Source: Mycobacterium yunnanensis
GTDB taxonomy: Bacteria > Actinomycetota > Actinomycetes > Mycobacteriales > Mycobacteriaceae
Length of the DNA stretch: 64,000 nucleotides
Reading direction: 5' to 3'
NCBI RefSeq assembly: GCF_025823185.1
Contig: NZ_JACKVK010000013.1
Coordinates: 181,678 to 245,677, forward strand
The notes under the pieces are model-generated. The model did not search any database and was not told where the DNA came from. It saw only the letters and a list, made by a program, of their open reading frames with translations. This document shows, one piece after another, positions 24,110 to 32,980 of this stretch (positions within the stretch are counted from its first letter, which is position 1; each line of letters opens with the position of its first letter). The translations under genes and the position numbers were made by a program.

Positions 24110-24844
24110 ATGACTGGATACGACGGCAAGCGCGTCGTCATCACCGGCGGCACCAGCGGCATCGGTCTCGCCACCGCCAAGGTGTTGGACGCGGGCGGGG
24201 CCCGGGTGCTGGTGACCGGCCGCACCCCCGCGTCGTTGACGGCCGCCGCGGCGGCCCTCGGTCCGCGGGCCCTGGTGGACCGTCGCGACGTCGGCGACGT
24301 CGACGGGCTCGCCGACCGCGCGGCCGCCGCGTTCGGCGGCGTCGACCTGCTCGTGCTCAACGCCGGCGCGACGGGGGGAGGCACCATCGAGGACACCACG
24401 GCCGAGCAGTACGACGACGTGTTCGCCGTCAACACCAGGGCGCCGTTCTTCACCCTGCAACGCTTCGTCCCGCTGATGCCGCCCGGCAGCTCGGTGGTGC
24501 TGACCACGTCGATCGCCAACCGCAAGGGCATCGCCGCGACGAGCGTCTACTCCGCGACCAAGGCTGCCCTGCGGTCCATGACCCGCACGTTCGCCGCGGA
24601 ACTGGTCGACAGGGGAATTCGGGTCAACGCCGTCTCGCCCGGACCCGTCGACACCGGCATCCTCGAGCGATCCATGCCTGCGCAGGAGGCACGCGACTTC
24701 CTGGAGGCGCAGCGGGCCCTCAACCCGATGCGTCGTCTCGGCGAGCCCGAGGAGGTGGCGAAGGCCGTCGTCTTCCTGGCCTTCGACGCGACCTACACCA
24801 CCGGCGCCGAGCTGGTCGTCGACGGCGGCGCGTCGCAGCTGTGA
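24110..24844 (+). CDS. Short-chain dehydrogenase/reductase (second of tandem pair)
   Basis: 244-residue paralogue of the preceding SDR: MTGYDGKRVVITGGTSGIG, VLNAG, YSATK and the same C-terminal GAELVVDGG. The ATG is preceded by GAGAGAGGAATTC. Because both copies keep complete catalytic motifs, both are probably active, perhaps with different substrates or as a hetero-oligomer (inference). Same transcript as the first copy. Confidence 0.9.
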   Translation: MTGYDGKRVVITGGTSGIGLATAKVLDAGGARVLVTGRTPASLTAAAAALGPRALVDRRDVGDVDGLADRAAAAFGGVDLLVLNAGATGGGTIEDTTAEQYDDVFAVNTRAPFFTLQRFVPLMPPGSSVVLTTSIANRKGIAATSVYSATKAALRSMTRTFAAELVDRGIRVNAVSPGPVDTGILERSMPAQEARDFLEAQRALNPMRRLGEPEEVAKAVVFLAFDATYTTGAELVVDGGASQL

Positions 24845-24856
24845 CGGCTGCCCACC

Positions 24857-25228
24857 TCAGTCATCCTCGAGTTCCCGCCTGAGCTCGCGTTTGCGCTCGA
24901 TGCGCCGGCGTGCGTCGAAGTCGCGCATGCGCTGCGGGTAGCCGACCTTCTGGACGTCGTAGACCGGGATGTTCAGCTTGTCGCTGAGCCGGCGGGCGCC
25001 CCTGTCGCCGCCGGCTCGGCGCCGGGTCCATTCGCCGTCGGCCGCCACCAGCACCACGGTGACCTCGGTGACGGTGGTCTTGGGTTCGACGAACGCCTCG
25101 ACCCCGTGGTGCTCGGCCACCCACTGCCGGAGGTACTTGAGGTCGGCCCCGGGGTCTCGCCGGTCGGAGGCGCCCTTGGACCCGCGACGGCGGAAGGTGT
25201 CGAACAGTCCCAACTGGACCTCACTCAC
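24857..25228 (-). CDS. Conserved hypothetical protein, small basic
   Basis: 123-residue cytosolic protein I do not recognise by function. N-terminus MSEVQLGLFDTFRRRG, a predicted alpha/beta core (VTVVLVAADGEW, then RRLSDKLNIPVYDVQKVGYP) and a C-terminal tail very rich in Arg/Glu (about 98-123), probably a charged helix. It is convergent with the second SDR and divergent from the acyltransferase gene. Base composition and frame usage look like real coding sequence. A nucleic-acid-related role would be a guess from charge only. Confidence 0.7.
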   Translation of the reverse strand: MSEVQLGLFDTFRRRGSKGASDRRDPGADLKYLRQWVAEHHGVEAFVEPKTTVTEVTVVLVAADGEWTRRRAGGDRGARRLSDKLNIPVYDVQKVGYPQRMRDFDARRRIERKRELRRELEDD

Positions 25229-25358
25229 TCGGATTCACCTTCAATGGTGCCAGAGGAGCAACTCGGCCGGTCTGCGGCGACCACCGGCCTCGGACGTGAC
25301 AGGATGGGCGTCGAGCATTTTCGACCGTTACGAGCGACCGTTCGAGGAGTCACATCAC

Positions 25359-27140
25359 ATGGCCATCACCGTCCAGATGCCCGCACTCGGTGAGAGCGTC
25401 ACCGAGGGGACCGTCACGAGATGGCTGAAGCAAGAAGGCGACACCGTCGAGGTCGACGAGCCCTTGCTGGAGGTGTCGACCGACAAGGTCGACACCGAGA
25501 TTCCGTCGCCGGCCGCCGGCGTGCTCACCAAGATCATCGCCAACGAGGACGACACCGTGGAGGTCGGCGGCGATCTCGCCACGATCGGTGATGAGGGCGA
25601 GGGTGACGGCGGTGACGACGCCCCCGCCGCGGAGGAGAAGTCCGAACCAGAGCCGGAGCCCGAACCAGAGCCAGAGCCAGAGCCCGAGCCCGAGGCGAAG
25701 GAAGAGACCAAGGCCGCCCCGAAGTCCAGCGGTGGCGGTGGCTCGTCCACCTCGGTCGTGATGCCCGAACTTGGTGAGTCCGTCACCGAGGGCACCGTCA
25801 CCCGGTGGCTCAAGAAGGTCGGCGACAGCGTCGAGGTCGACGACGCGCTCGTCGAGGTCTCCACCGACAAGGTCGACACCGAGATCCCGTCGCCGGTCGC
25901 CGGGACCCTGCTGTCCATCACCGCCGAGGAGGACGACACGGTCGCCGTCGGCGGCGAACTCGCCAAGATTGGCGATGCCGACGCCGACGCCACGCCAGAA
26001 CCCGAGCCGGAGCCGGAGCCCGAACCAGAGCCGGAGCCGGAGCCGGAGCCCGAGCCCGAGCCCGCCAAGGAACCCGAGCCGAAGGCCGAGGCCAAGCCCG
26101 AGCCCATGCCGGAACCGAAGTCCGAGCCCGAGCCCAAACCGGAACCCAAGCCCGAACCGAAGGCAGCCCCTGCCGCCGAGGCACCGTCGTCCGACGGCGG
26201 CCCGTACGTCACTCCCCTGGTCCGCAAGCTGGCCGCGGACAACGACGTCGACTTGTCGTCGGTCAAGGGCACCGGCGTCGGCGGCCGCATCCGCAAGCAG
26301 GACGTGCTCGCCGCCGCTGAGGCCAAGAAGGCTCCCGAGCCGAGCGCCGCACCGCCGAGCGCACCCGCCTCCAAGCCTGCGGCTGCCTCGTCCGCGCCCG
26401 CACCGGCGCTGGCGCACCTGCGCGGCACAACGCAGAAGGCCAACCGCATCCGGCAGATCACCGCCAAGAAGACGCGCGAATCCCTGCAGACGACAGCACA
26501 ATTGACGCAGACCCACGAGGTCGACCTGACCAAGATCGTGGCGTTGCGCGCCCGCGCCAAGGCGACGTTCGCCGAACGCGAAGGCGTCAACCTCACGTAC
26601 CTGCCGTTCTTCGCGGTCGCGGTGATCGACGCCCTCAAGGCACACCCGAACGTCAACGCCAGCTACGACGAGGACAGCAAGCAGATCACCTACTACGACG
26701 CCGAGCACCTGGGCTTCGCGGTCGACACCGAACAGGGTCTGCTCTCCCCCGTCGTCAAGAACGCCGGTGACCTGTCCCTTGGCGGGCTGGCGCGGGCGAT
26801 CGCCGACATCGCGGCACGGGCGCGCTCGGGCAACCTCAAGCCCGACGAGCTGTCCGGCGGCACGTTCACCATCACCAACATCGGCAGCCAGGGCGCGCTG
26901 TTCGACACGCCGATCCTGGTCCCGCCGCAGGCGGCGATGCTCGGCACCGGCGCGATCGTCAAGCGTCCCCGCGTGGTGGTCGACGAGAACGGCAACGAGT
27001 CGATCGGCGTCCGGTCGGTGTGCTACCTGCCGCTGACCTACGACCACCGACTCGTCGACGGAGCCGATGCCGGCCGCTTCCTGACGACGGTCAAACGCCG
27101 CCTCGAAGAGGGAGCGTTCGAGGCCGACCTCGGACTGTAG
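25359..27140 (+). CDS. dlaT: Dihydrolipoamide acyltransferase (E2) of 2-oxoacid dehydrogenases
   Basis: 593-residue E2 core subunit, annotated sucB in older work. It carries two lipoyl domains with lipoylated lysines K43 and K171 (STDKVDTE), joined by long Pro-Glu/Lys linkers of alternating EPEP (about 88-110 and 210-270). An E3-binding domain (VTPLVRKLAADNDVDLSSVKGTGVGGRIRKQDV without its middle, about 285-318) and a catalytic domain with H563 and D567 (YDHRLVDG) follow. The ATG has GAGGAG upstream. The linkers make it longer than the roughly 550-residue Rv2215 protein. lipB and lipA just downstream supply its lipoyl groups. Confidence 0.96.
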   Translation: MAITVQMPALGESVTEGTVTRWLKQEGDTVEVDEPLLEVSTDKVDTEIPSPAAGVLTKIIANEDDTVEVGGDLATIGDEGEGDGGDDAPAAEEKSEPEPEPEPEPEPEPEPEAKEETKAAPKSSGGGGSSTSVVMPELGESVTEGTVTRWLKKVGDSVEVDDALVEVSTDKVDTEIPSPVAGTLLSITAEEDDTVAVGGELAKIGDADADATPEPEPEPEPEPEPEPEPEPEPEPAKEPEPKAEAKPEPMPEPKSEPEPKPEPKPEPKAAPAAEAPSSDGGPYVTPLVRKLAADNDVDLSSVKGTGVGGRIRKQDVLAAAEAKKAPEPSAAPPSAPASKPAAASSAPAPALAHLRGTTQKANRIRQITAKKTRESLQTTAQLTQTHEVDLTKIVALRARAKATFAEREGVNLTYLPFFAVAVIDALKAHPNVNASYDEDSKQITYYDAEHLGFAVDTEQGLLSPVVKNAGDLSLGGLARAIADIAARARSGNLKPDELSGGTFTITNIGSQGALFDTPILVPPQAAMLGTGAIVKRPRVVVDENGNESIGVRSVCYLPLTYDHRLVDGADAGRFLTTVKRRLEEGAFEADLGL

Positions 27141-27145
27141 GCCTC

Positions 27146-28054
27146 GTGCGAAATGCCGTCATCGCGATTGCAGGTTCCTCCGGGCTGATCGGTTCCGCGC
27201 TGACGTCGGCGTTGCGCGCTGCCGACAACCGCGTGCTGCGGCTGGTGCGTCGTCCGCCGTCGAGCTCCGACGAGGTGTTCTGGGATCCCGACACCGGTGA
27301 GTTCGACGCGAGTGCGCTGCGCGGCGCGGACGCCGTGGTCAACATGTGCGGCGTCAACGTCGCAGGCAAGCGGTGGTCGGGTGCGTTCAAGCAGAGCCTG
27401 CGCGACAGCCGCATCGGGCCGACCGAGGTGCTGTCCCGGGCGGTCGTCGAATCCGGTGTCCCCGTGCTCGTCAACTCCAGCGCGGTCGGCTACTACGGCG
27501 ACACTAGGGACCGCGTCGTCGACGAGTCCGCCCCGGCGGGTCAGGGATTTCTCGCCGGCCTGTGCCAGGACTGGGAGGACGCCACGTCGACCGCCGTCGC
27601 CGCAGGCGTGCGGGTGGTGAAGCTACGGACCGGGCTGGTGCTGTCCCCGTCGGGTGGCATGCTCGCCAAGCTCAAGCCGCTCTTCAGCCTCGGCTTGGGA
27701 GCCCGGTTGGGCAACGGCAAGCAGTACATGCCGTGGATCAGCCTGGAGGACGAGGTGCGCGCGGTGACATTCGCCGTCGAGCACGACGACCTCGTCGGTC
27801 CGGTCAACGGCACGGGACCCGCGCCGGTCACCAACGCCGAATTCACCGCGGCGCTGGGTCGGGCACTCAACCGGCCGACGCCGATGTCGGTGCCCGCGTT
27901 CGCCCTGCGGGCCGTGCTCGGCGAACTCGCCGACGAGGGTCTCCTCGGCGGACAGCGGGCCATCCCCGCGGCGCTGGAACGGGCCGGCTTCGAGTTCCAC
28001 CACCACACCATCGGCGAGGCCATGGCCTACGTCACCGCGCCCAAGACGACCTGA
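27146..28054 (+). CDS. TIGR01777-family NAD(P)-binding epimerase-like protein
   Basis: 302-residue Rossmann-fold protein of the SDR39U1/YfcH family (Rv2216). Motifs GSSGLIGSAL near the start, NMCGVNVAGKRWS, and the YYGD and LRTGLVLSPSGGML blocks are characteristic. The GTG start is five bases after the dlaT stop, so it is co-transcribed. The family has no established reaction in mycobacteria. The C-terminal DUF1731-like segment (PAFALRAVLGELA) is present, so the protein is full length. Confidence 0.92.
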   Translation: MRNAVIAIAGSSGLIGSALTSALRAADNRVLRLVRRPPSSSDEVFWDPDTGEFDASALRGADAVVNMCGVNVAGKRWSGAFKQSLRDSRIGPTEVLSRAVVESGVPVLVNSSAVGYYGDTRDRVVDESAPAGQGFLAGLCQDWEDATSTAVAAGVRVVKLRTGLVLSPSGGMLAKLKPLFSLGLGARLGNGKQYMPWISLEDEVRAVTFAVEHDDLVGPVNGTGPAPVTNAEFTAALGRALNRPTPMSVPAFALRAVLGELADEGLLGGQRAIPAALERAGFEFHHHTIGEAMAYVTAPKTT

Positions 28055-28060
28055 CGCGCG

Positions 28061-28066
28061 TACCGT
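28061..28066 (+). promoter_or_regulatory. -10 box of lipB
   Basis: TACCGT seven bases before the GTG at 28074 and no Shine-Dalgarno. Leaderless transcription of lipB-lipA is likely despite the upstream genes on the same strand. Confidence 0.45.
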
Positions 28067-28073
28067 TCAGAGC

Positions 28074-28754
28074 GTGGGCGCAGCATCGGTCCGGTCGACG
28101 GACACCGAGGTCGAGGTGCGACGACTCGGCTCGGTGGACTACCTCGACGCCTGGCAGATGCAGCGCGAAGTGGCCGAGGCGCGGATCGCCGGCGGCCCCG
28201 ACACCCTGCTGCTGCTCGAACATCCACCGGTCTACACCGCGGGCCGCCGCACCGAACCGCACGAGCGTCCCGTCTACTCCGACGTCCCGGTGGTCGACAC
28301 CGACCGCGGCGGCAAGATCACCTGGCACGGGCCGGGTCAGCTGGTCGGCTATCCGATCGTCGGCTTGGCGCAACCGCTGGACGTGGTCGAGTTCGTCCGC
28401 CGCCTGGAGGGCGCCCTGATGGCGGTGTGCGCGGGCTTCGGGCTCGAGACCGGCCGGGTCGAAGGTCGATCCGGCGTGTGGGTCCCGCAGTCCGCCGCCA
28501 GGCCGGCACGCAAGGTCGCGGCCATCGGCATCCGGGTGGCCAGGGCGACCACGCTGCACGGCTTCTCGGTGAACTGTGACTCCGACCTGTCCGCCTTCAC
28601 CTCGATCGTCCCGTGCGGCATCTCCGACGCCGGTGTCACGTCGTTGACCGCCGAGCTGGGCCGTCGGATCACCGTCGACGAGGTGGCCGACGCCGTCGCC
28701 GTCACGGTGCCCGCCGCCCTCGACCGACGACCAGCGCTAGCATTGTCGGAGTGA
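28074..28754 (+). CDS. lipB: Octanoyl-[ACP]:protein N-octanoyltransferase
   Basis: 226-residue enzyme moving octanoate from acyl-ACP to lipoyl domains. RGGKITWHGPGQLVGYPI, the catalytic Lys (RKVAAIGIR) and the catalytic Cys in SIVPCGIS are all present. GTG start; four-base overlap with lipA (GTGA). Equivalent to Rv2217. Clients in this window are the E2 acyltransferase upstream and, through the H protein, gcvT. Confidence 0.97.
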   Translation: MGAASVRSTDTEVEVRRLGSVDYLDAWQMQREVAEARIAGGPDTLLLLEHPPVYTAGRRTEPHERPVYSDVPVVDTDRGGKITWHGPGQLVGYPIVGLAQPLDVVEFVRRLEGALMAVCAGFGLETGRVEGRSGVWVPQSAARPARKVAAIGIRVARATTLHGFSVNCDSDLSAFTSIVPCGISDAGVTSLTAELGRRITVDEVADAVAVTVPAALDRRPALALSE

Positions 28755-29713
28755 CCGCAGAACCGTCCGAGATCGCCAAGCTGCCCGTGTCGTCGACCGG
28801 CCGCAAGCTGCTGCGCCTGGAGGTCCGCAACGCCGAGACCCCCATCGAGCGCAAGCCGCCGTGGATCAAGACCAAGCTGAAGACCGGCCCGGAGTACAAG
28901 GAACTCAAGGCCCTGGTCAAGCGCGAGGGTCTGCACACGGTCTGCGAAGAGGCCGGCTGCCCCAACATCTACGAGTGCTGGGAAGACCGCGAGGCCACGT
29001 TCCTCATCGGCGGCGAGCAGTGCACGCGCCGGTGTGACTTCTGCCAGATCGACACCGGCAAGCCCTCGGAGTTGGACCGCGACGAGCCCCGGCGGGTGGC
29101 CGAGAGCGTCCAGGCGATGGGTCTTCGGTATTCGACGGTCACCGGAGTGGCCCGCGACGACCTGCCCGACGGCGGTGCGTGGCTGTACGCCGAGACGGTG
29201 CGCCAAATCAAGGCGCTCAACCCGAACACCGGCGTCGAGTTGTTGATCCCGGACTTCAACGCCATCCCCGAACAGCTCGAGACGGTCTTCGAGACGCGCC
29301 CAGAAGTGTTGGCGCACAACGTAGAAACCGTGCCGCGCATCTTCAAGCGCATCCGTCCCGCCTTCCGCTACGAGCGCAGCCTCGCGGTCATCACCGCGGC
29401 GCGTGACTACGGATTGGTCACTAAGAGCAATCTGATCCTGGGCATGGGCGAGACCCCGGAGGAAGTGCGGACGGCCCTGGTCGACTTGCACGACGCGGGC
29501 TGCGACATCATCACCATCACGCAGTACCTGCGGCCAACCCCCCGGCACCATCCGGTCGAGCGGTGGGTCAAGCCGGAGGAATTCGTCGAGCACGGCAAGT
29601 TCGCCGAAGAGGTCGGCTTCCCCGGCGTGCTGGCGGGCCCGCTGGTGCGGTCGTCCTACCGGGCGGGCAAGTTGTACGCCCAGGCGGCCCAGGCCCGGAC
29701 CAGCCCGTCCTGA
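28751..29713 (+). CDS. lipA: Lipoyl synthase
   Basis: 320-residue radical-SAM enzyme inserting two sulfurs into octanoyl groups. The auxiliary cluster cysteines are in CEEAGCPNIYEC; the radical-SAM cluster is C-x3-C-x2-C (CTRRCDFC). The C-terminal RSSYRAG serine ligand is present. GTG start overlapping lipB. Slightly longer at the N-terminus than typical. Depends on Fe-S supply, for which the A-type carrier at 8497 is a candidate. Confidence 0.97.
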   Translation: MTAEPSEIAKLPVSSTGRKLLRLEVRNAETPIERKPPWIKTKLKTGPEYKELKALVKREGLHTVCEEAGCPNIYECWEDREATFLIGGEQCTRRCDFCQIDTGKPSELDRDEPRRVAESVQAMGLRYSTVTGVARDDLPDGGAWLYAETVRQIKALNPNTGVELLIPDFNAIPEQLETVFETRPEVLAHNVETVPRIFKRIRPAFRYERSLAVITAARDYGLVTKSNLILGMGETPEEVRTALVDLHDAGCDIITITQYLRPTPRHHPVERWVKPEEFVEHGKFAEEVGFPGVLAGPLVRSSYRAGKLYAQAAQARTSPS

Positions 29714-29734
29714 CTCTCGGCTGGCGTCCACCCG

Positions 29735-29740
29735 TATCCT
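29735..29740 (+). promoter_or_regulatory. -10 box of the DUF4191 gene
   Basis: TATCCT exactly six bases (GATCCG) before the ATG at 29747; one of the clearest leaderless promoters of the window. Confidence 0.55.
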
Positions 29741-29746
29741 GATCCG

Positions 29747-30502
29747 ATGGCGAAGACTCGCAAACCCGGCGTCGACAAGGCCGCCAAGGCCGAGGCGAAG
29801 GCTGCCCGCAAGGCCGCATCCAAGGAGCGCCGCAGTCAGCTCTGGCAGGCCTTCCAGATTCAGCGCAAGGAGGACAGCCGGCTCCTGCCCTACATGATCG
29901 GCGCCTTCGTGCTGATCGTGGCGATCGCGGTGTTGATCGGCGTGCTCGTCGGCAACACGTTCACCTATGTCACGCTGATCCCGCTCGGCATCGTGCTGGG
30001 TCTGCTGGTGGCGTTCATCATCTTCGGGCGTCGCGCCCAGAAGTCGGTGTACCGCAAGGCCGAGGGCCAGACCGGCGCCGCCGCGTGGGCGCTGGACAAC
30101 CTGCGGGGCAAGTGGCGGGTCACCCCGGGCGTCGCGGCGACCGGACACTTCGACGCCGTGCACCGCGTGATCGGCAGGCCCGGTGTGATCTTCGTCGGCG
30201 AGGGATCGGCGACGCGCGTCAAGCCGCTGCTGGCCCAGGAGAAGAAGCGCACCGCGCGGCTCATCGGCGACATTCCGATCTACGACTTCGTCGTCGGCAA
30301 CGGTGAGGGTGAGGTGCCGTTGTCCAAGCTGGAGCGACACCTGACCAAGCTGCCCGCCAACATCACCGCCAAGCAGATGGACTCCCTGGAGTCGCGGCTG
30401 GCGGCACTGGGAACCCGGATGGGACCGTCGGCCATGCCGAAGGGCCCGTTGCCTCCCGGCGCGAAGATGCGCGGCGTCCAGCGCACGGTGCGCCGCAAGT
30501 AG
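29747..30502 (+). CDS. DUF4191 membrane protein (Rv2219-like)
   Basis: 251-residue conserved actinobacterial protein of unknown function. A Lys/Ala-rich N-terminus (1-40) precedes two transmembrane helices (about 46-65 and 74-93). A cytosolic domain (about 100-251) follows, with the well-conserved GVIFVGEGSATRVKPLL region and a basic C-terminus. It follows lipA in most mycobacteria, but the close -10 box suggests its own promoter. Confidence 0.9.
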   Translation: MAKTRKPGVDKAAKAEAKAARKAASKERRSQLWQAFQIQRKEDSRLLPYMIGAFVLIVAIAVLIGVLVGNTFTYVTLIPLGIVLGLLVAFIIFGRRAQKSVYRKAEGQTGAAAWALDNLRGKWRVTPGVAATGHFDAVHRVIGRPGVIFVGEGSATRVKPLLAQEKKRTARLIGDIPIYDFVVGNGEGEVPLSKLERHLTKLPANITAKQMDSLESRLAALGTRMGPSAMPKGPLPPGAKMRGVQRTVRRK

Positions 30503-30639
30503 CCCCACGTTCGTCACAGTCCGTGACGCGTGCGTCAAATCGCGTCGCAGTCGAGGTTCACCCGCTAATCTTCGCTAGCGTCACCGCATCGGGCGGGGCG
30601 TGAAAAGGCATTCTCGACAGTGCCTTTGGGGGGAAGCGC

Positions 30640-32463
30640 ATGTGTACATCGTGTCAGTGGGCGCCACATTTCGCGGCGTTCGGGGCCGCCAAGACCACCA
30701 GACGGACGGTGTTGACGATCGCCGCGGTGGCCGCGGCCACGACGGCAATGGCGGCCTGCTCGCCAGGCCGCGAGTCGGCGTCGCCGAGTAGCGCACCGGA
30801 AGCCGCGGGTTCGGACACGAAGGCGGACTTCGTCTTCCGCAACGGTCCGATCTACACCGTCGCCGGCCCGCAGCAGTGGGTGAAGGCGCTTGCCGTCACG
30901 GGCAACACCATTACCTACGTCGGCGACGAGGCCGGGGCGATGGCGCGGGTGGGCGACGGTACCCGGGTGGTCGACCTGAAAGGCCGACTGCTGATGCCGG
31001 GGTTCGTGGAGGCCCACATCCACCCCTTCATGGGTGCGTTCCTGACCTCGGGCCTGGACCTGCAGGTGCCCACCGGGGCCGACGCGCTCGCCGCGATCTC
31101 GAAGTACGCCGCCGACAACCCGGTAGGTCCACTGCGCGGATTCGGTTGGCGCGTCGACATGTTCGGTCCCGAAGGGCCCACCAAGGCAGACCTGGATCGG
31201 ATCGTGCCGGACCGCCCCGCGTTCTTCTTCGCCATCGACGGCCACAGCCTGTGGGTCAACTCGAAGGCGTTGCAGATGGCGGGCGTCGACCGCAACACCC
31301 CCGATCCGATCCCCGGGTTCAGTTACTTCGCTCGCGACGGCAAGGGCGATCCGACGGGTTACGTCCTCGAGGTCGTCGCCGAGCTCCAGGTGGTCAACGC
31401 CGTCGAGCCCATCTCCCCCGAGACGATGGCGAAGCTGTTGGCCTCGTGGACGCCCAAGGCCGCCGCCGCCGGCATCACGTCCCTGTTCGACGCGGGGGTG
31501 CCGCCGATCGGCGAGGACCAGGCCGCGATCCTCGAGCTCTACGTCGACGCGGAGAAGCGGGGCGAGTTGCCGTTCCGCGTCGTGGCCTCCTACGCCGTGA
31601 AGGGACCACCGGTCGACGACACGGTGGCCAAGATGACCGAGGTGCGCAACCGTGTCTCGACCGAGCAGGTGCAGGCCACGGTGGTGAAGATCGTCGGCGA
31701 CGGCACGCAGGGCGGTTACACCGCGTGGCTGGTAGATCCCTACGCCGACAAGCCCGACAGCACGGGCAGCTCACCGTTCACCGAGGAGCAGTGGCACCGC
31801 ATGGTGCGCGACGTCGACGCCGCCGGTTTCGACTTGCACATCCATGCCTGCGGGGACCGCACCGCCCGCGTCGCACTCGACGCCATCGCCGAGGCGATCA
31901 CGGCCAACCCGCCGCGGGAGCGCCGCCACGCCATCGCCCACCTGGTCTACGTGGAGGATTCGGACATCCCGCGGTTCGGTGAGCTAGGCGTCATCTCGCA
32001 GTTCTCGGCGAACTGGATGTCGGCCGACCCCGACACGGTGATGAACATGGGCGCCCGGTACGGCGCGCCCCGCAAGAACCTGCTCTACCGGACGCAGGCG
32101 ACGCTCACGTCCGGCGGTCGGATCTCGCTAGGCACGGATTGGCCTGCGGCAGGCTACTTCTCGACGTACAAGCCGCTGGATTCGATCCAGATCGGCGTCA
32201 CCCGGCAGCTCATCGGGAAGCCGGACGGGCCGGTCCTGGAGCCCGTCGACCAGCGGCTCTCGATCGTCGAGGCCGTACACGCGAACACCTTGGGCGCGGC
32301 CCACCAGATCCGACTGGACGACAAGGTGGGGTCATTGGAGGTCGGCAAGCTCGCCGACCTCATCGTGCTCGACGCCAACATCCTCGAAGGCGACCCGCAC
32401 GACATTCACCAGGCCAAGGTCACCATGACCATGATGAACGGGCAGATCCGCCACGAGGTCTAG
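30640..32463 (+). CDS. Exported amidohydrolase (YtcJ-like, Amidohydro_3)
   Basis: 607-residue metal-dependent hydrolase. The N-terminus MCTSCQWAPHFAAFG precedes a twin-arginine signal (TTRRTVLTIAAVAAATTAMAAC) with a lipobox-like end, so it is probably a Tat-exported lipoprotein. Catalytic metal motif HIHPF (EAHIHP), DGHSLWVNS, HIHACGDR and LGTDWPAAGYFS are those of YtcJ-type amidohydrolases; substrate unknown. The ATG follows TTGGGGGGAAGC. A TAATCT at 30566 may be the -10. Two cysteines before the signal are unusual. The gene interrupts the Rv2219-RDD order and overlaps the convergent RDD gene by four bases. Confidence 0.88.
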   Translation: MCTSCQWAPHFAAFGAAKTTRRTVLTIAAVAAATTAMAACSPGRESASPSSAPEAAGSDTKADFVFRNGPIYTVAGPQQWVKALAVTGNTITYVGDEAGAMARVGDGTRVVDLKGRLLMPGFVEAHIHPFMGAFLTSGLDLQVPTGADALAAISKYAADNPVGPLRGFGWRVDMFGPEGPTKADLDRIVPDRPAFFFAIDGHSLWVNSKALQMAGVDRNTPDPIPGFSYFARDGKGDPTGYVLEVVAELQVVNAVEPISPETMAKLLASWTPKAAAAGITSLFDAGVPPIGEDQAAILELYVDAEKRGELPFRVVASYAVKGPPVDDTVAKMTEVRNRVSTEQVQATVVKIVGDGTQGGYTAWLVDPYADKPDSTGSSPFTEEQWHRMVRDVDAAGFDLHIHACGDRTARVALDAIAEAITANPPRERRHAIAHLVYVEDSDIPRFGELGVISQFSANWMSADPDTVMNMGARYGAPRKNLLYRTQATLTSGGRISLGTDWPAAGYFSTYKPLDSIQIGVTRQLIGKPDGPVLEPVDQRLSIVEAVHANTLGAAHQIRLDDKVGSLEVGKLADLIVLDANILEGDPHDIHQAKVTMTMMNGQIRHEV

Positions 32464-32942
32464 CGGCGGACGACGGCCGTTCCGGTCAACCGGTCCTGGA
32501 ACCCCCGACCGTCGGCGTCGGTGAACAGGGCGGGGATCACCAGGGCGACCAGCAGAACGCGAACGGCCGCCCGCCCGATGCCGACGTGCTGGCGGTGGTC
32601 GACCGAGACCACCTGCAGACCCAACGCCAATTGTCCCGGAGTGAAGGTGAACAGCCGCACCGAGACGATCCCGATCACCACCCAGATCGCCTCCAGCACC
32701 AGCGACCGATGGTCGGCGAGCGTGCCGGTGCGGTCCAGCGATCCGACGAGGGACCCGAGCCCCATCGCGATCAACCAGTCCAGCGTGACGGCCAGGACGC
32801 GGCGGCCGGTGCCGACCAGTGAACCCGGGCCCGACTGGGGCAGACCGAGACGTTGACCGGCGTAGTCATTGGGTCCCTGACTCGCGTCGCCAGCTTCGGA
32901 CGGCGGTGGCCCGGAGAGCCAAGAACCAAAGGTGCGGGCCAT
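32460..32942 (-). CDS. RDD-family membrane protein
   Basis: 160-residue protein with the RDD domain (about 50-158). GTGRRVLAVTLDWLIAMGLGS gives the family Arg and Asp, followed by two more hydrophobic segments and FQDRLTGTAVV. The N-terminal 45 residues are polar (Ser/Pro/Gly). Function unknown. The ATG at 32942 was chosen by family length. It is divergent from glnA1; the GlnR box lies 39 bases upstream of its start. Confidence 0.88.
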   Translation of the reverse strand: MARTFGSWLSGPPPSEAGDASQGPNDYAGQRLGLPQSGPGSLVGTGRRVLAVTLDWLIAMGLGSLVGSLDRTGTLADHRSLVLEAIWVVIGIVSVRLFTFTPGQLALGLQVVSVDHRQHVGIGRAAVRVLLVALVIPALFTDADGRGFQDRLTGTAVVRR

Positions 32943-32980
32943 GAAACCAGCATAGGGTGGGCGCCTGGCACCACCACTGC

